In this document: positions 53,601 through 64,000 of the stretch, in pieces
How the letters are laid out: each line of letters opens with the position of its first letter
How positions within the stretch are numbered: position 1 is the stretch's first letter
DNA from: Sordariomycetes sp. S80-01Y
Lineage: Eukaryota; Ascomycota; Sordariomycetes
DNA length: 64,000 bases
NCBI GenBank assembly: GCA_037042185.1
Contig: JAXQJY010000032.1
Coordinates: 2,790,001-2,854,000 of the forward strand
Reading direction: 5' to 3'
The notes under the pieces: generated by a model
Database searches by the model: none
Seen by the model: only the letters and a program-made list of their open reading frames with translations
Told to the model about the DNA's origin: nothing
Made by a program: the position numbers and the translations under genes

Positions 53601-53968
53601 GCCTTGCCATATGAGGCAGAGCCCCCAAACGGTGGCCTCCCGTGCACGGCCTCGTGGCATGAGCTTCTCCCCCAAAGCCCCGGATTCGAGCCAGCCCGAG
53701 AGCATCGGGTTAGTCCTAACTGATACCATTCACAGGCCCATTCACAGGTCCATTTACAGACCCATTCACGGGTCCAGCTCACACAATAGATTCTCAGCCA
53801 GGCCCACTGACTCGCCTGAGCTGAATTCATCTCGATGATATAGACCTGGTCAATTCCTACTGCTCGTGAAATCTGCTTTTTCTTTCACTGTTGTTGTTGT
53901 ATCGGTTATAAGTCAAACAGCACGTGCAGAATCCGCTCATGTTCGTCTGCATCTCAGGCTCAGCCAAG
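50641..53968. other. Long intergenic region (3.3 kb)
   Basis: Divergent between the NF-X1 gene (-) and the WSC-oxidase (+). It contains an AT-rich stretch around 51290-51610, where the minus-strand frame 51603-51355 (82 codons, Ser/Thr-rich) may be a worn mobile-element fragment but matches nothing I know. A 12-bp minisatellite lies at 53725-53772. TATAAG at 53909-53914 may serve the downstream gene. The 180-codon plus-strand frame at 52400-52942 has no features. Confidence 0.45.
53725..53772. repeat. 12-bp minisatellite, four units
   Basis: Four tandem units of about 12 bases: ACCATTCACAGG, CCCATTCACAGG, TCCATTTACAGA, CCCATTCACGGG. Units differ at one to four positions, so the array is not recent. 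It lies 200 bases before the WSC-oxidase start. Confidence 0.75.
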
Positions 53969-56900
53969 ATGGCCACTTTCTCCGGCCGCCTCGCAATATT
54001 GGCTGCCATAGCCCTGCTGCTCCCTAGCTCGGACGCTGCATCTATTCAAAGGCGAGACCTAGAGGCTCCTATTGAGCTTGACAATGGCTGGGAGTACGAG
54101 GGATGCTACGTGTAAGGACACTTTTGGCTTCACTTAATCTATGCGAGCTAAACAGCTGCAGTGACGCCAAGCGCACCATCAACGAGGCGACCAGGGCGAG
54201 CGCTCAAATGACCAACGAGATGTGCGCTGATTTCTGCTTTGAAGGTGGATATGCCTATTTCGGCACCGAGTACTATGAAGAATGTTTCTGTGGCGATAAG
54301 CTGGCCAAGGGCGGAGTGAAGGCCACGGAACCCGAGTGCAACACTCCTTGTAGAGGGGACCCGGAACAGCCTTGCGGAGGTCCTGATCGTCTTACTCTTT
54401 ACAAGCGACCTGCGCGGGTGCCCAAGGTAAACCCGGGGTGGGATGACTACGAGTCTATCGGCTGCTATTCGTGAGTCCTTTCGGGCGTTTCCCACGCTGC
54501 GCTACACAGCATCCTAACACCGCCTTAGTGAGGGTACCACAGGCAGGGCCCTGTCTTACACGCTGCATAGCGTGCCCGACAGTGAGATGTCAGTCAGAAA
54601 ATGCATCGAAGGATGCGCGGAGGCCGACTTTATCCTGGCTGGGGTCGAGTTTGGCGGGGAATGCTGTAAGTGCACCTGTGCCGGCTGAGCCATTGAGGGA
54701 TGAGTACTCACGCAGCGCCTAGTCTGCGGCAATACAGTGGTCAATGGCGGCGAGCCTGCGGAAGACGACGATGAATGCAACATGCGCTGCAAAGGCAATG
54801 CAACAGAGCTCTGCGGTGGCCGCAGCCGTTTAAACGTTTATGACTTCGAGCTACAGTATACCAAGAGTCTTGAGGAAGAGGAAGAGGAAGACCAAACAAC
54901 TACCACATCGTCTCGGTATGTCACTTCCATGCATTTCTCTTGGCACAACACTGCCATTCAGCCGGTGATCAGGGCTGACCGCGACCAAGGACCTCGACTA
55001 CGACCACTCACAGCCGGACCTCGTCATCAGCTGCCTCTACGATATCGACAACCACATCAGCCACCTCGTCCGAGGCACCCACGTTAACGACTTCCAGATC
55101 TTCCGACTCCAGTTCTATACGATCCTCCACTTCTTCTTCGGCGACGAGTGACACCACCTCTTCAGCTGCAATCTCTTCGGCACAACCCAGCCAAAGCTCG
55201 ACCTCTGCAAGCTCATCAGCTAGCACGTCAGCCTCGGCAACGACATCCGGCTTGAGCATTGAGAGAACTTCGGTGACGTCCTCGACTTCAGTCAGCTCCG
55301 CAGCCACATCCACGTCCCCTACCTCTGGAATCTCGACGTCTGCATCATCTATATCGTCCGCATCTACCCCTGCTAGCTCTACGCCAACCCAAAGCTCCTC
55401 AGCCACGTCCGTTTCTGTTAGTGCCAGCTCCCTCAGCTCGCTTCAGAGCTCTGTAGCTTCCACCACTACTGTCTCAGAGGCTGCCGAAGAGGAGCCAACT
55501 CAGTGCCCCTACCAGCCCGAGGCTGTCGGTGACTGGAGCTGGTATGGATGCTACACGGAAGCTACCGGCGCCAGAGCCTTGGCTGCCGCCGCTACAGCAT
55601 CTGATGACATGACTATTGCCATGTGCGCCGAGTTCTGCGCCGGTTACACATACTTTGGCGTGGAGTATTCGAAGGAGTGCTTCTGTGGGAACTCTTTCAG
55701 CAGAGGCTCTGTCCTGACTTCAGCCTCTGAGTGCAACATGATCTGCGGAGGTTCCGAGTGTAACTACTGCGGCGCTGGAAATCGTCTGTCGGTCTACACC
55801 ATCGGGGACGCACCTCCACCACCCTCCACCACGGACGATGTCGAGCCCTCCGAGACCCTTGGTCCCGTGGCCACCGGTATCCCGGACGGCTGGGACTACT
55901 ACGGCTGCTGGGTTGACAATATCAATGGCCGCATCCTCACCTACCAAGCACCAGATAACCCTCAACTCACAATCCAATCCTGCATTTCCCACTGTTCAGA
56001 GCGCGGGTATACAGTCGCAGCACCTCAGTACCATACGCAGTGCTTCTGTGGCAACGAGATCATCAACGGCGGTGAGCTGGCCGACAAGGACTCAGAGTGC
56101 AACACGGCTTGCGGCGGTAACTCAGCTCAGAGCTGTGGTGGCCCTAACAGGATGAGCGTCTTCTCGAGGGGTGAGCCTGACGTCTTCGGGCCTCCAGGCC
56201 CGGTGGCCTCTGTTGGTGATTGGGTCTACCAGGGCTGCGCGGAGGACAATGTCGGCCCTTCGAGGACATTCCCATGGCAGTTGATCTTCGAAGATACCTT
56301 GACGCCGGAAATCTGCGTCGAAGCCTGCGCTGAATTCGGCTACATGGCCGCCGGCTTGGAGTATGGCATCGAATGCTACTGCGGCGACCCTGCCAATATC
56401 GACACCGCTGGCGCTGATTTTGTAGATGAGACACAGTGCAACATCCCTTGCGCCGGTAACGGTACAACGATGTGTGGAGGCGGTGCTCGCATGACGACCT
56501 ACTTCTACGAAGGTGACAAGCCATTCTACAGCTGGGATTTCCCCGAAGCCGGCACCCCAGAAGCTGGTCGCTATCAGTTCTTGATAGGCGGCGTTGTTAT
56601 TCCTCTCATGGCTTCTCAGGCTGTCAACGGGAAGGTTACCTTCCTTGAGAAATGGGGTACAGGACCGCCTAATTCGACTGGCGCGTACGAGCTGGACCTG
56701 TCCCTCACAGACGACTTTTCGGCTGCCTGGAGGACCATGCATGTCAAGACTGATCTGTTCTGCGCTGCTGGTGTGACGCTCCCAGACAAGGCTGGTCGAC
56801 AGCTGACTGTCGGTGGCTGGTCTGGAGACTCGACCTACGGTGTTCGTTTGTACACCCCTGATGGCGAGCCGGGCACGCCAGGCACCAACGACTGGGAAGA

Positions 56901-58086
56901 GAACGTCGACATCCTGAGCCTTCAAGACGGCCGCTGGTACCCCTCGACACTCAATATGGCGAATGGGTCCATTCTCGTGGTAGGTGGTGAAGAGGGTTCC
57001 AACGGCGCTCCAGTACCAACACTGGAGATTCTGCCGAACACTGGTACCGCTCCTCTTTACATGGAGTGGCTCGAGCGTACGGACCCCAACAATCTTTACC
57101 CGTTCCTGGCTGTTCTACCTTCGAAAGGCATCTTTGTCGCTTACTGGAACGAGGCTCGCATCTTGGACGAGAAAACCTTCGAGACCATCCAGCTGCTGCC
57201 CAACATCCCCGGTGCCGTCAACGACCCCATGGGAGGGCGTACATACCCTCTCGAGGGTACAGCCGTCTTGCTTCCCCAAAAGGCTCCATACACTGATCCT
57301 CTTGGAGTGTTCATCTGCGGTGGCTCCACCGTCGGCATCGCAACCGCTCTCGACAACTGCGTTACCATCTTCCCAGACGCCGCCGAGCCCGAATGGACCA
57401 TCGAGCGGATGCCCTCTAAGCGCGTCATGTCTCTCATGGCTCCTCTGCCCGACGGCACCTATCTCATCCTTGGCGGTGCAAAGCAAGGTGTCGCTGGTTT
57501 CGGTCTGGCCAACACGCCGAACCAGAACGCCGTCCTCTATGACCCTTCAAAGCCCCTACACAGCCGCATGACCGTCATGGCCAACACGACTGTTGCGCGC
57601 ATGTACCACTCCGAAGCCCTCACTCTCCTCGACGGTCGTGTTCTGATTTCCGGATCTGATCCCCAAGATGGCGTCAACCCGCAGGAATACCGCGTCGAGG
57701 TCTTCCACCCGCCTTACCTTCTCGACGGCTCCCCCCGACCTAGTTTTTCCATATCAAACACGGACTGGGCTTTCGAAGAAGATATCAGCTTCACGGTAAA
57801 TGCCGTAGGCAACGGCGAGCTCACCGCAACGCTCCTCGGAGCTGTGTCCAGCACCCATGGTAACTCGATGGGCTCGCGTACACTCCATCCCGCGCTTTCT
57901 TGCAGTGGCTCGAGCTGCACCGTCACCGCTCCACCAGGTCCTTATGTTTGCACGCCTGGATGGTATCAGTTCTTTGTCCTGGATGGTGGTATTCCAGCCG
58001 TCGGTGTGTATGTTAGGATTGGAGGTGATCCAGCTGAGTTGGGTAATTGGCCCGACGGTGAGGGCTTCACCAAGCCTGGGCTGTAA
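53969..58086 (+). CDS. Secreted copper radical oxidase with five WSC domains
   Basis: Predicted glyoxal/alcohol oxidase of CAZy AA5 type, making an aldehyde or acid and H2O2, tethered to carbohydrate by WSC domains. Five exons: 53969-54111, 54162-54470, 54529-54665, 54723-54915, 54990-58086 (introns 50, 58, 57, 74 bp); 1292 aa. Signal peptide ~1-24 (ATG at 53939 is a possible earlier start). WSC1 ~41-135 and WSC2 ~141-250 are followed by an acidic run and a ~170-residue Ser/Thr-rich linker, then WSC3 ~440-530, WSC4 ~556-650, WSC5 ~669-765. Each has the CYxDxx...ECFCG...C pattern. The oxidase follows (Glyoxal_oxid_N, then a DUF1929-like C-terminus). Predicted radical-copper residues: Cys852 and Tyr911 (RWYPS) crosslink, Tyr1133-His1134 (ARMYHSEA) and His1217 (THGNSMG). 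All are present, so it should be active. Donor choice at 54111 and acceptor at 54161 are supported by the restored GCYVDAKRT. Confidence 0.88.
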
Positions 58087-58972
58087 TGCAGGGGACATAA
58101 ATACGCTCTAAATATCTTGGTGTGAATGGGCGAGACGTATACTGTGTACTTGGGTTAAGGGTATGGCAAAAGAAGTGAATAATATGGGTTTTAGGGGTAG
58201 GTTGGATTGGGTCTCTAGCGTATGTGAACAGCAGTCGGTCATTCGATCATTTCAATATATTTTTCTACTGTAGTCAATATATATCCTTCTGATGTGCAAG
58301 ATTTCCCTTGTCAGGCTCAAGCTTTTTCTTAGATGTTTCCCTGAAAACCTCTCATAACTGGACATGATCAACAAAGCCATAAGCCACTGTGCAACCAACC
58401 CAAGACATTGGCAGAGACGTGCTCGATTGCTAGCATGCGATCCCTGAGCTGTACCTTAGGTAACTAATCAAATATTTCTGAGCTACTCATATCCAGAGAC
58501 ATCGACAAATCAAGGCAAGCCACGACCATGAAGTGCCTCCCCAAGCCCGTCATCCTTGCCCCTGCTACCAAGCACTGTTCCTCGTCGGTGCCAACAGCTG
58601 CTAACAGCTATTGAAAGAAGATGCGAAACATAAGGCCGTAGATATATGCGGGATAGCTCCGCACCTTCGGCAAAAGGAGGACTATTCCATCCCATTGGTT
58701 ATCGATTCGGTGCGTTGTCTGCTCGCAGTCATGAACAGAGGCACAGGCGAACATGCATGACGCACGGGTAGGCCAGACGAACTGCCCGCGGCTGCTCGTC
58801 AATAGGCCCTGTATCCTCGTCACTGAGTATCACCTGGATCATCTGCTCATAGATCGATCTCTCCGTCTTTTCCCCTTCCATCTCTACTCTCTGCTTGTTG
58901 ACACTTGCTACGCCAACCTCTGTTGCTTGACGAACTTTTAACTCAACAATACAACACGACCCTGCGCCCAAG
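58087..58972. other. Intergenic (0.89 kb), carboxylesterase promoter
   Basis: Between two plus-strand genes. Somewhat AT-rich near 58200-58480. Short frames only; I see no gene, RNA or repeat. Contains the 3' end of the oxidase gene and the promoter of the carboxylesterase. Confidence 0.5.
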
Positions 58973-60744
58973 ATGAGGTTCTACGGAGCACTCGTTCTCG
59001 ATATCCTAGGCTTGGCCAGCGGAGACAAGCTTGGGAAGCCGTGCGCGACCAACTGGGAAATCGACCTTGGCTATGCTGTGCATGAGGGCATTCATGATGT
59101 ACGCTCCCCTGACGGGAGGTTCTCATATCTACTGACGACGACATAGAAAGCCAAGGGACTCTACACATTCAAGAACATTCGTTATGCTGATCCGCCCACG
59201 GACGAACTCCGCTTCCAGGCCCCGCGTCCAGTCTCCGTGGCTAATCGAACCGTCTCGGACGGGTCTTACGGACCGAAGTGTCCCCAGGCGCTCCCGGAAT
59301 GGGCTCTGCAGGGCGTCACAGGTAGCGGTGATGGGATGAAGCCTAACGGTGAAGACTCTACTGATGGCGGCACCAGCGAAGACTGTCTCTTCTTGGACGT
59401 TTTTGTGTCTCAAGAGATCTTGGAGGACTACAACTCGCCCAACCCTGGTAAGCATCGATATCCCGTTCGTGATTGAAGTGCTGACTTGATAAGCTTCTGT
59501 AATCGTTTGGCTCCATGGTGGTGGGTATGTTTTTGGTTACAAGGACCAGGAGGAATATGACCCGTACGGCATCATCGAGCGGTCGCAGGCCAATGACAGC
59601 AAGGGCGTCGTCTTCGTCGCTATCAACTATCGCCTGGGCATGTTTGGCTGGCTCAATGGTCTGAGTGACGATCGTATCCTTGGCAATGTTGGCCTCCACG
59701 ATCAGAAGCTTGCACTCGAGTGGTGAGTTTATTGCCTGAGCGAGGGAATGCCGAGCTGACGTGTCGTCAAGGGTCCGAACCTACATCAAGCTCTTCGGTG
59801 GCGACATGAACAACATCACACTGCTTGGCCATTCCGCGGGCGGCGGCAGTGCCATTCACCACATTACCGCCTATGGAGGTGAGGCTGAAGATGACCTACC
59901 CTTCCAGCGTGCCATCATTCAAAGCCCCGGATGGGAGACATTGGACGTGGAAGCTATTTACAAGAACACACTCACGGTGGCTAGCCAAGTCTCCGGTCAA
60001 ACTGTTGCAGACGGAAAGGCCCTGGCAGCGCTTCCATTTGAAGTGCTTGATGCAGTGAACAAAGCTATCGTCTTCTCCTCAAGCAACGGAAGCTTCACCT
60101 TTGGCCCGACTGTCGATGATGCATACGTTCCTGCACCGGCAGACGTTCTGCTGCTCGAAGGCCTCTTTGACTCTTCTCCCGAGCTGATGATCGGTCACAA
60201 CAAGAATGAAGCAGGCATGTTCGTCTCTCCCGATCTTGACTCCGAAGACGAGATGCTTGCGGGTCTGCAGCACATGTTCGCCAGCTACCGTGAAGAGTCG
60301 GTGAGGTACATCTTACAGGAACTCTACCCCCCGCCCGGCGACATCAATAGCTTGTACTCAACCCAATACGAGCGAGCATGCTTGATCGTCTCCGAGGGCT
60401 CCTTCGCCTGCCACACCCGTGCCTTGGCCACCGCCTTCGGCAACGCGACCTTCAATTACCGCTTCGACGTCCCGCCCGCGTTCCATATGCAGGATCTTGG
60501 CTATACCTTCTACGACGGCGACGACTCCGCCGTGGAGGGCGATATCGCGGAGGCTATGCAGATGTACATGACCAGCTTTGCCAAGTCTGGCATGCCGAAC
60601 TACTTCAGCGCAGATACCGCGTGGCCTACGTATGGAGCGGAGGCGATGCTGGTGACATTTGGCAAGGACGGGGTTGGTACTGCGGAGGATGATGCAAAGA
60701 ATGCGAGGTGCGCGTACTGGCAATCCGGCGAGTACTGGAAGTAA
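58973..60744 (+). CDS. Type B carboxylesterase/lipase
   Basis: Serine esterase of the carboxylesterase type B family. Four exons: 58973-59098, 59147-59447, 59494-59722, 59772-60744 (introns 48, 46, 49 bp); 542 aa. The N-terminus (MRFYGALVLDILGLASG) resembles a short signal peptide with an atypical Asp in the core, so secretion is likely but not certain. The oxyanion hole HGGGYVFG is restored at the intron 2 junction (PNP|ASVIVWLHGGG); LEWVRTYIKLFGGD spans intron 3. Catalytic triad: Ser240 (GHSAGGGS), Glu365 (NKNEAG), His457 (AFHMQDLGYTF). The EDCLFLDVFV block of the family is present before the second junction. Co-oriented with the WSC-oxidase 885 bp upstream; both act outside the cell. Substrate unknown: feruloyl, cutin-like or tannin esters are possibilities, none shown. 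Confidence 0.88.
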
Positions 60745-60984
60745 ACGTCAACGCAAGTACTACTAGACTAGGTACTCGGTCTAGGACTGGTGGTGTGACG
60801 AGGTCGCAGAGGGCAAGGATCTGACATGAGCATGATGGATGAGTATTTGCACCGTCTCGAGGTTCAGGAAGTCAAATGAAGACATCCTGAAATCTTTCAC
60901 AGATAATCTCAACTCCAAGTGCAAGTGAACACAATCAATTGCTTTCGCCAAATGTTGACCTCAGAGAAGGTTTATCAATCTCAA

Positions 60985-60990
60985 TATAAA
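60985..60990 (+). promoter_or_regulatory. TATA box of MPC1
   Basis: TATAAA lies 214 bases before the MPC1 ATG, so the leader would be long (roughly 170-180 bases) or a second element is used. Confidence 0.35.
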
Positions 60991-61017
60991 GCCTGGGTGG
61001 AGGTAGGAGCAATGGCG

Positions 61018-61030
61018 CACGTGACCCAAT
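61018..61030 (+). promoter_or_regulatory. E-box CACGTGAC with adjoining CCAAT box
   Basis: CACGTGAC at 61018-61025 followed directly by CCAAT at 61026-61030. E-boxes bind bHLH factors and CCAAT boxes bind the Hap complex, which in fungi regulates many respiratory and mitochondrial genes. The site lies 169-181 bases before the MPC1 ATG. Confidence 0.4.
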
Positions 61031-61198
61031 CCCAGCAACTCCGAAAACCGCCGCTGCTTGTCGAGCTTTTGCTGGAGAACCTCGAAGCAGCGTGCTGTGT
61101 TTCCTCTACCACGACGACACCTCTCCCCTCCATCCTGATCCTCCTCTATTACCGACTACGGACGAAGAAAAGCCCGCTGGCTTGCCGATACCGACACA

Positions 61199-61901
61199 AT
61201 GGCTGCGTTCGTCAAGGCTCTCAACGCCAAGATTCGGTCGAACCCGATGGCGGACTACATTTGCTCGACTCGTACGTGATGATCTTTTCCCCGGTGCTTT
61301 GGATTATTCGACATCCCTTGGAGTCAATTGTTGAAGTTCAAGCTTCTTGATTCACTGGAACCCCTCTTGCTCTGGGTTGGGCCAACGGGGTTGGACGATA
61401 GCTTTGCGATTGCGATGGGGCCAATAGCCAAATTGTCGCGGGGTGACCATGGACGCCAAAGCCCGAGTGACACGCCGGCGGACAACATGATACTGACATA
61501 TGCTTCACAGACTTCTGGGGTCCCGTCTCCAACTTCGGTATTCCCGTCGCCGCCGTCCTCGATACGCAGAAGAGCCCCGACATGTACCTCTTCCTTGTAC
61601 CCTGGAAGTCAAGACAAATCAGATCTAACAAACCTGCAGGATCTCAGGCCAAATGACGGGCGCCCTCTGCATCTACTCCGCGACTTTCATGCGCTACTCC
61701 CTCGCCGTCTCACCGCGCAACTGGCTCCTCTTCGGCTGCCACTTCGTCAACGAAGGCGCCCAGCTCACGCAGTTGTACCGCTATCTGAACTACCACCACT
61801 GGGGCGGGAAGGAGACGACGCAGCTGGAGGAGGGCGTTGAGAAGGCGAAGGAAGCGGTGGGTAAGGCGGAGGAGAAGGTCAAGAACGCCGTGGGAAAATA
61901 A
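61199..61901 (+). CDS. MPC1: Mitochondrial pyruvate carrier subunit 1
   Basis: Inner-membrane subunit that, with Mpc2 or Mpc3, imports pyruvate into the matrix. Three exons: 61199-61271, 61511-61583, 61640-61901; introns 239 bp and 56 bp; 135 aa. Splice junctions restore the family's core: [53 protein letters not shown] (shown in parts), followed by [28 protein letters not shown], with the usual Mpc1 helices. The C-terminal helix [23 protein letters not shown] is hydrophilic and longer than in yeast Mpc1. Both introns are phase-correct (phase 1 and 2). The small size explains why it shows no long frame. A TATA and a CCAAT/E-box precede it. Confidence 0.9.
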
Positions 61902-64000
61902 GACGAGCAACGACACGTGCGGCAGCGGGTGGCAGCCGCTACGGGGGAGGGCAGTGATCCGGGGTAGGAAAGCTCTTCGGGAATTTGAGGATCAGCCGGG
62001 CACGATGTGTCATGGCCGCGGAGAGGGGGGGCGTGAGCCAGACCTCGTTGTACTTTACCAGGCCTCTGGATGAGGCATGCAGTTCACGTGCATATTAGCA
62101 GACGTTTTTCCGGAACAATCATCTGTCGGGCAAGTTTCCCGGTGATACCCAGATCCAACCCGAATGCGCCCGGACCCCTTGTTTGTGGGAGTAGCTGGCA
62201 GAATCCGGGGAAGGTGTCGGCAATCTTACCTTCGTGATTCGGCCGGCGACAGATCTTTCGGTACCTCGGCCGGACGTCCGTTCGCTGACCTGTGTAAAGG
62301 GTAAAGCCGGGTTGTTCCCATGTAGGCTGCATGTTGATGATAAGGAGTCTATGTAGCCCCAGAACCTTACAAACATGGAGCCGAGTGTACCCTCTGCTAG
62401 CCGTCTTGATTTCGCCGTGAAATGTCGCGAGGTCCTGACGTACACCCGGGACACTAACAGATTGGGAACTTGGACGACCATTGGCGGCCGGGAGCTGATC
62501 AAGGGTGGGATCCCAAGGCAAAACTGGCGATCCCAGAGGCGGGTATCAACACCATAAAAATTTGCAAAGCCACCGATAAGAGTCACAAAGATGACTTCAC
62601 AGGCGGGTAAAAGGCCGTGTAGGACAGGAAGAACTGTGAGCTACAGGTGGGCCGTCGCCGAGGTCGGAGGCATGTCCAGGAATGACGATATTGCTCTGTT
62701 CTTGCGCTGCTATCTAGAGATTCACCGCGGGACGGCACAGGATCAAACATGCGCTTGGGAGGGCTTGACAAAGGGCAGAGATTTCCAGACACGGCTGCTA
62801 CGTCAATGCGGGGCCGGTGATAGACACGAGGCAGGGCTGTTAGATCCGATTACTTCGTACAAGGACAGACAGTATGCGCGCCAGCAGGCGATAGGAGAGA
62901 TGGCCCATGTGATGCTCAAAATGCGAGGAAACGACATCGTCGGTGCGCCGCCGCATCGCCCCCCGTGGGGGTGACGGCTATTGCTTGCTCTGCTCACGAA
63001 CAGCATCACAGTGGATCAGCCTCACGGCGTGGGTCTTGCGCGTCGACCAGGGTTGAGAAGGGTCTCGGGCCAGTTGGATTGTTCTTGACTCGGGTCACGT
63101 TCGCCGTTCGGAGTTGCTTGTATCCGCTGTCGCTCGATCGGCTATTATGCTATCAGCCATGGCTATTGACACAGGCAGAGTGTGTCCCACGGATGCGCAA
63201 AGCCGGCCGATTCACCTCCTTCTGGGCTGCTTTCGCCGGAGGACAGGCCGAAGCGGCGAACTCGACGGCAGCGCCCCGCACCAGAGGTACCAAGCCTCGG
63301 AGCAGCCTGTGGACCCTCTTTGGCTTCCCAGAAGAGGTCGAGCACGAGAATAGTCAGGAACAGACCGGAGTCGCTACAGGCTCGTTGAGGATTGACCCGA
63401 GGAAACGCGTTTTCGTGAGGCTCTGTCGCGTCTCGACAGCCGTGGGCCCTCGGTTTCGACGTCTAAGTCATCTTTTCCACATGGATTGAATGGTTTTCGA
63501 AGCTGGGAACCTCGCGCTCTTGCGATGAGGGATAAAGACGATGAGAGAATTCATCACGTACACGTTAGACAAGGAGAAAGACGTAAGCGGTCCCTATCAA
63601 CGCGGTTTGATTGGCTGGAGGCTCCCTCAGGACTCCTCGCGACCAGCGGCCTTGGGGGTTTTGGACGGCGGAAAAATCAGAACTGAGCTAATTCCCAAGT
63701 CGAAAAGTGTCTCATTGTGCAGCGATGAGTCTTGGACATCTTGGTGGCCTCGTTGCGGTGGTCCTGGGCCTGCCAGACGAATCGTCCCCGATGATAGCAT
63801 CGAGACCACGCCGTAGCAGTGCCGGGAGTAAACGTGGGGTGTAGATAGATCATCATCATCATCACCACCACGACCACAACCGCTCCGGCCGAGGGAATTC
63901 CAACCCGACGTGACACTGGTAGGATCGTCTGTAGAATTGTTGGGATTGACGCCGGGTCTGATAACGCCTATGGGGAAGTGCTGCTAGTGCTGCGTCAGTT
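61902..64000. other. Intergenic to window end (2.1 kb)
   Basis: Frames up to 174 codons (62965-63489, plus) show no domain or exon chain. An ATC-rich microsatellite is at 63849-63863. A gene whose promoter or end extends past 64000 cannot be excluded. I see no tRNA or repeat family. Confidence 0.45.
63849..63863. repeat. ATC trinucleotide microsatellite, five units
   Basis: Five tandem ATC units followed by ACC units, in a non-coding region. A simple repeat, of use only as a marker. Confidence 0.8.

Larger units (their letters stand above)
60745..61198. other. Intergenic, MPC1 promoter
   Basis: 454 bases between the carboxylesterase stop and the MPC1 ATG. It contains TATAAA at 60985-60990 and CACGTGAC plus CCAAT at 61018-61030. 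Two ATGs (60952 and 61012 region) precede the MPC1 start; whether they lie in the transcript depends on the start site. No gene. Confidence 0.5.

Noticed and set aside
53396-53830. Trp/Cys-rich minus-strand frame with repeats
   Set aside because: The repeat is the 12-bp minisatellite read in one frame; no start context, domain or conservation signal.
55008-55406. 132-codon acidic minus-strand frame
   Set aside because: Antisense shadow of the Ser/Thr-rich linker of the WSC-oxidase; TCx/ACx codons read as Glu/Asp/Val-rich on the other strand.
1-64000. Secondary-metabolite cluster, CRISPR, integrated virus
   Set aside because: No polyketide synthase, peptide synthetase or terpene synthase is present; no spaced direct repeats; no capsid, reverse transcriptase or integrase motif was seen.

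Overview
The window is nuclear DNA of a filamentous ascomycete (Pezizomycotina; the protein set and compact genes suit Sordariomycetes, but I cannot name the genus). Reasons: eukaryotic genes with short GT-AG introns, mostly 46-62 bp with CTAAC/CTGAC-like branch sites; fungal-type families (WSC domains, Atr1-like DHA2 transporter, Def1, Bem46, Fap1/NF-X1, Tpa1/Ofd1); genes on both strands with intergenic gaps from 61 bp to 3.7 kb. I see no integrated virus, complete transposon, rRNA, CRISPR or convincing tRNA. Exon borders were assigned by eye from reading-frame continuity, splice consensus and family motifs, and every spliced CDS listed sums to a multiple of three.

Layout. 1-6.7 kb: a secreted cysteine-rich protein (1105-2076, +), an unknown nuclear-looking protein (2308-3745, -) and a single-pass membrane protein (5900-6742, +). 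6.9-10.3 kb: TRP4-type anthranilate phosphoribosyltransferase (-) divergent from TFIIB (+). 11.7-12.8 kb: type II L-asparaginase. 13.9-20.3 kb: a Dnf3-like P4-ATPase lipid flippase (+) convergent with an Atr1-like MFS transporter (-). 21.2-28.8 kb: DEF1 (-), an unknown protein (+) and a Tpa1/Ofd1 prolyl dihydroxylase (-). 29.6-32.7 kb: a class V aminotransferase (+) and a secreted GH29 alpha-L-fucosidase (-). 33.7-40.9 kb: a multispan membrane protein (-), an ABHD12-like hydrolase (+), PEX10 (+) and a LYAR-type zinc-finger protein (-). After a 3.7 kb gap come BEM46/ABHD13 (+) and the NF-X1-type protein FAP1 (-). After another 3.3 kb gap come a five-WSC-domain copper radical oxidase (+), a type B carboxylesterase (+) and MPC1 (+). 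The last 2.1 kb has no gene I can support.

Most genes are housekeeping: general transcription and its surveillance (TFIIB, Def1, NF-X1), tryptophan synthesis, translation termination control (Tpa1/Ofd1), lipid asymmetry, peroxisome import, mitochondrial pyruvate uptake. Mixed among them are secreted or surface genes (Cys-rich protein, asparaginase, fucosidase, WSC-oxidase, carboxylesterase) that fit growth on plant or fungal polymers. They are not a single cluster; only the WSC-oxidase and the carboxylesterase form a co-oriented extracellular pair.

No wholly new system is evident. The most interesting points are the WSC5-oxidase architecture, a possible intron-retention switch in BEM46, a CX2C zinc knuckle split by a 420 bp intron in the LYAR gene, an upstream ORF overlapping the flippase start, a shared 13-base E-box element in two divergent promoters, and the Cys-rich secreted orphan.
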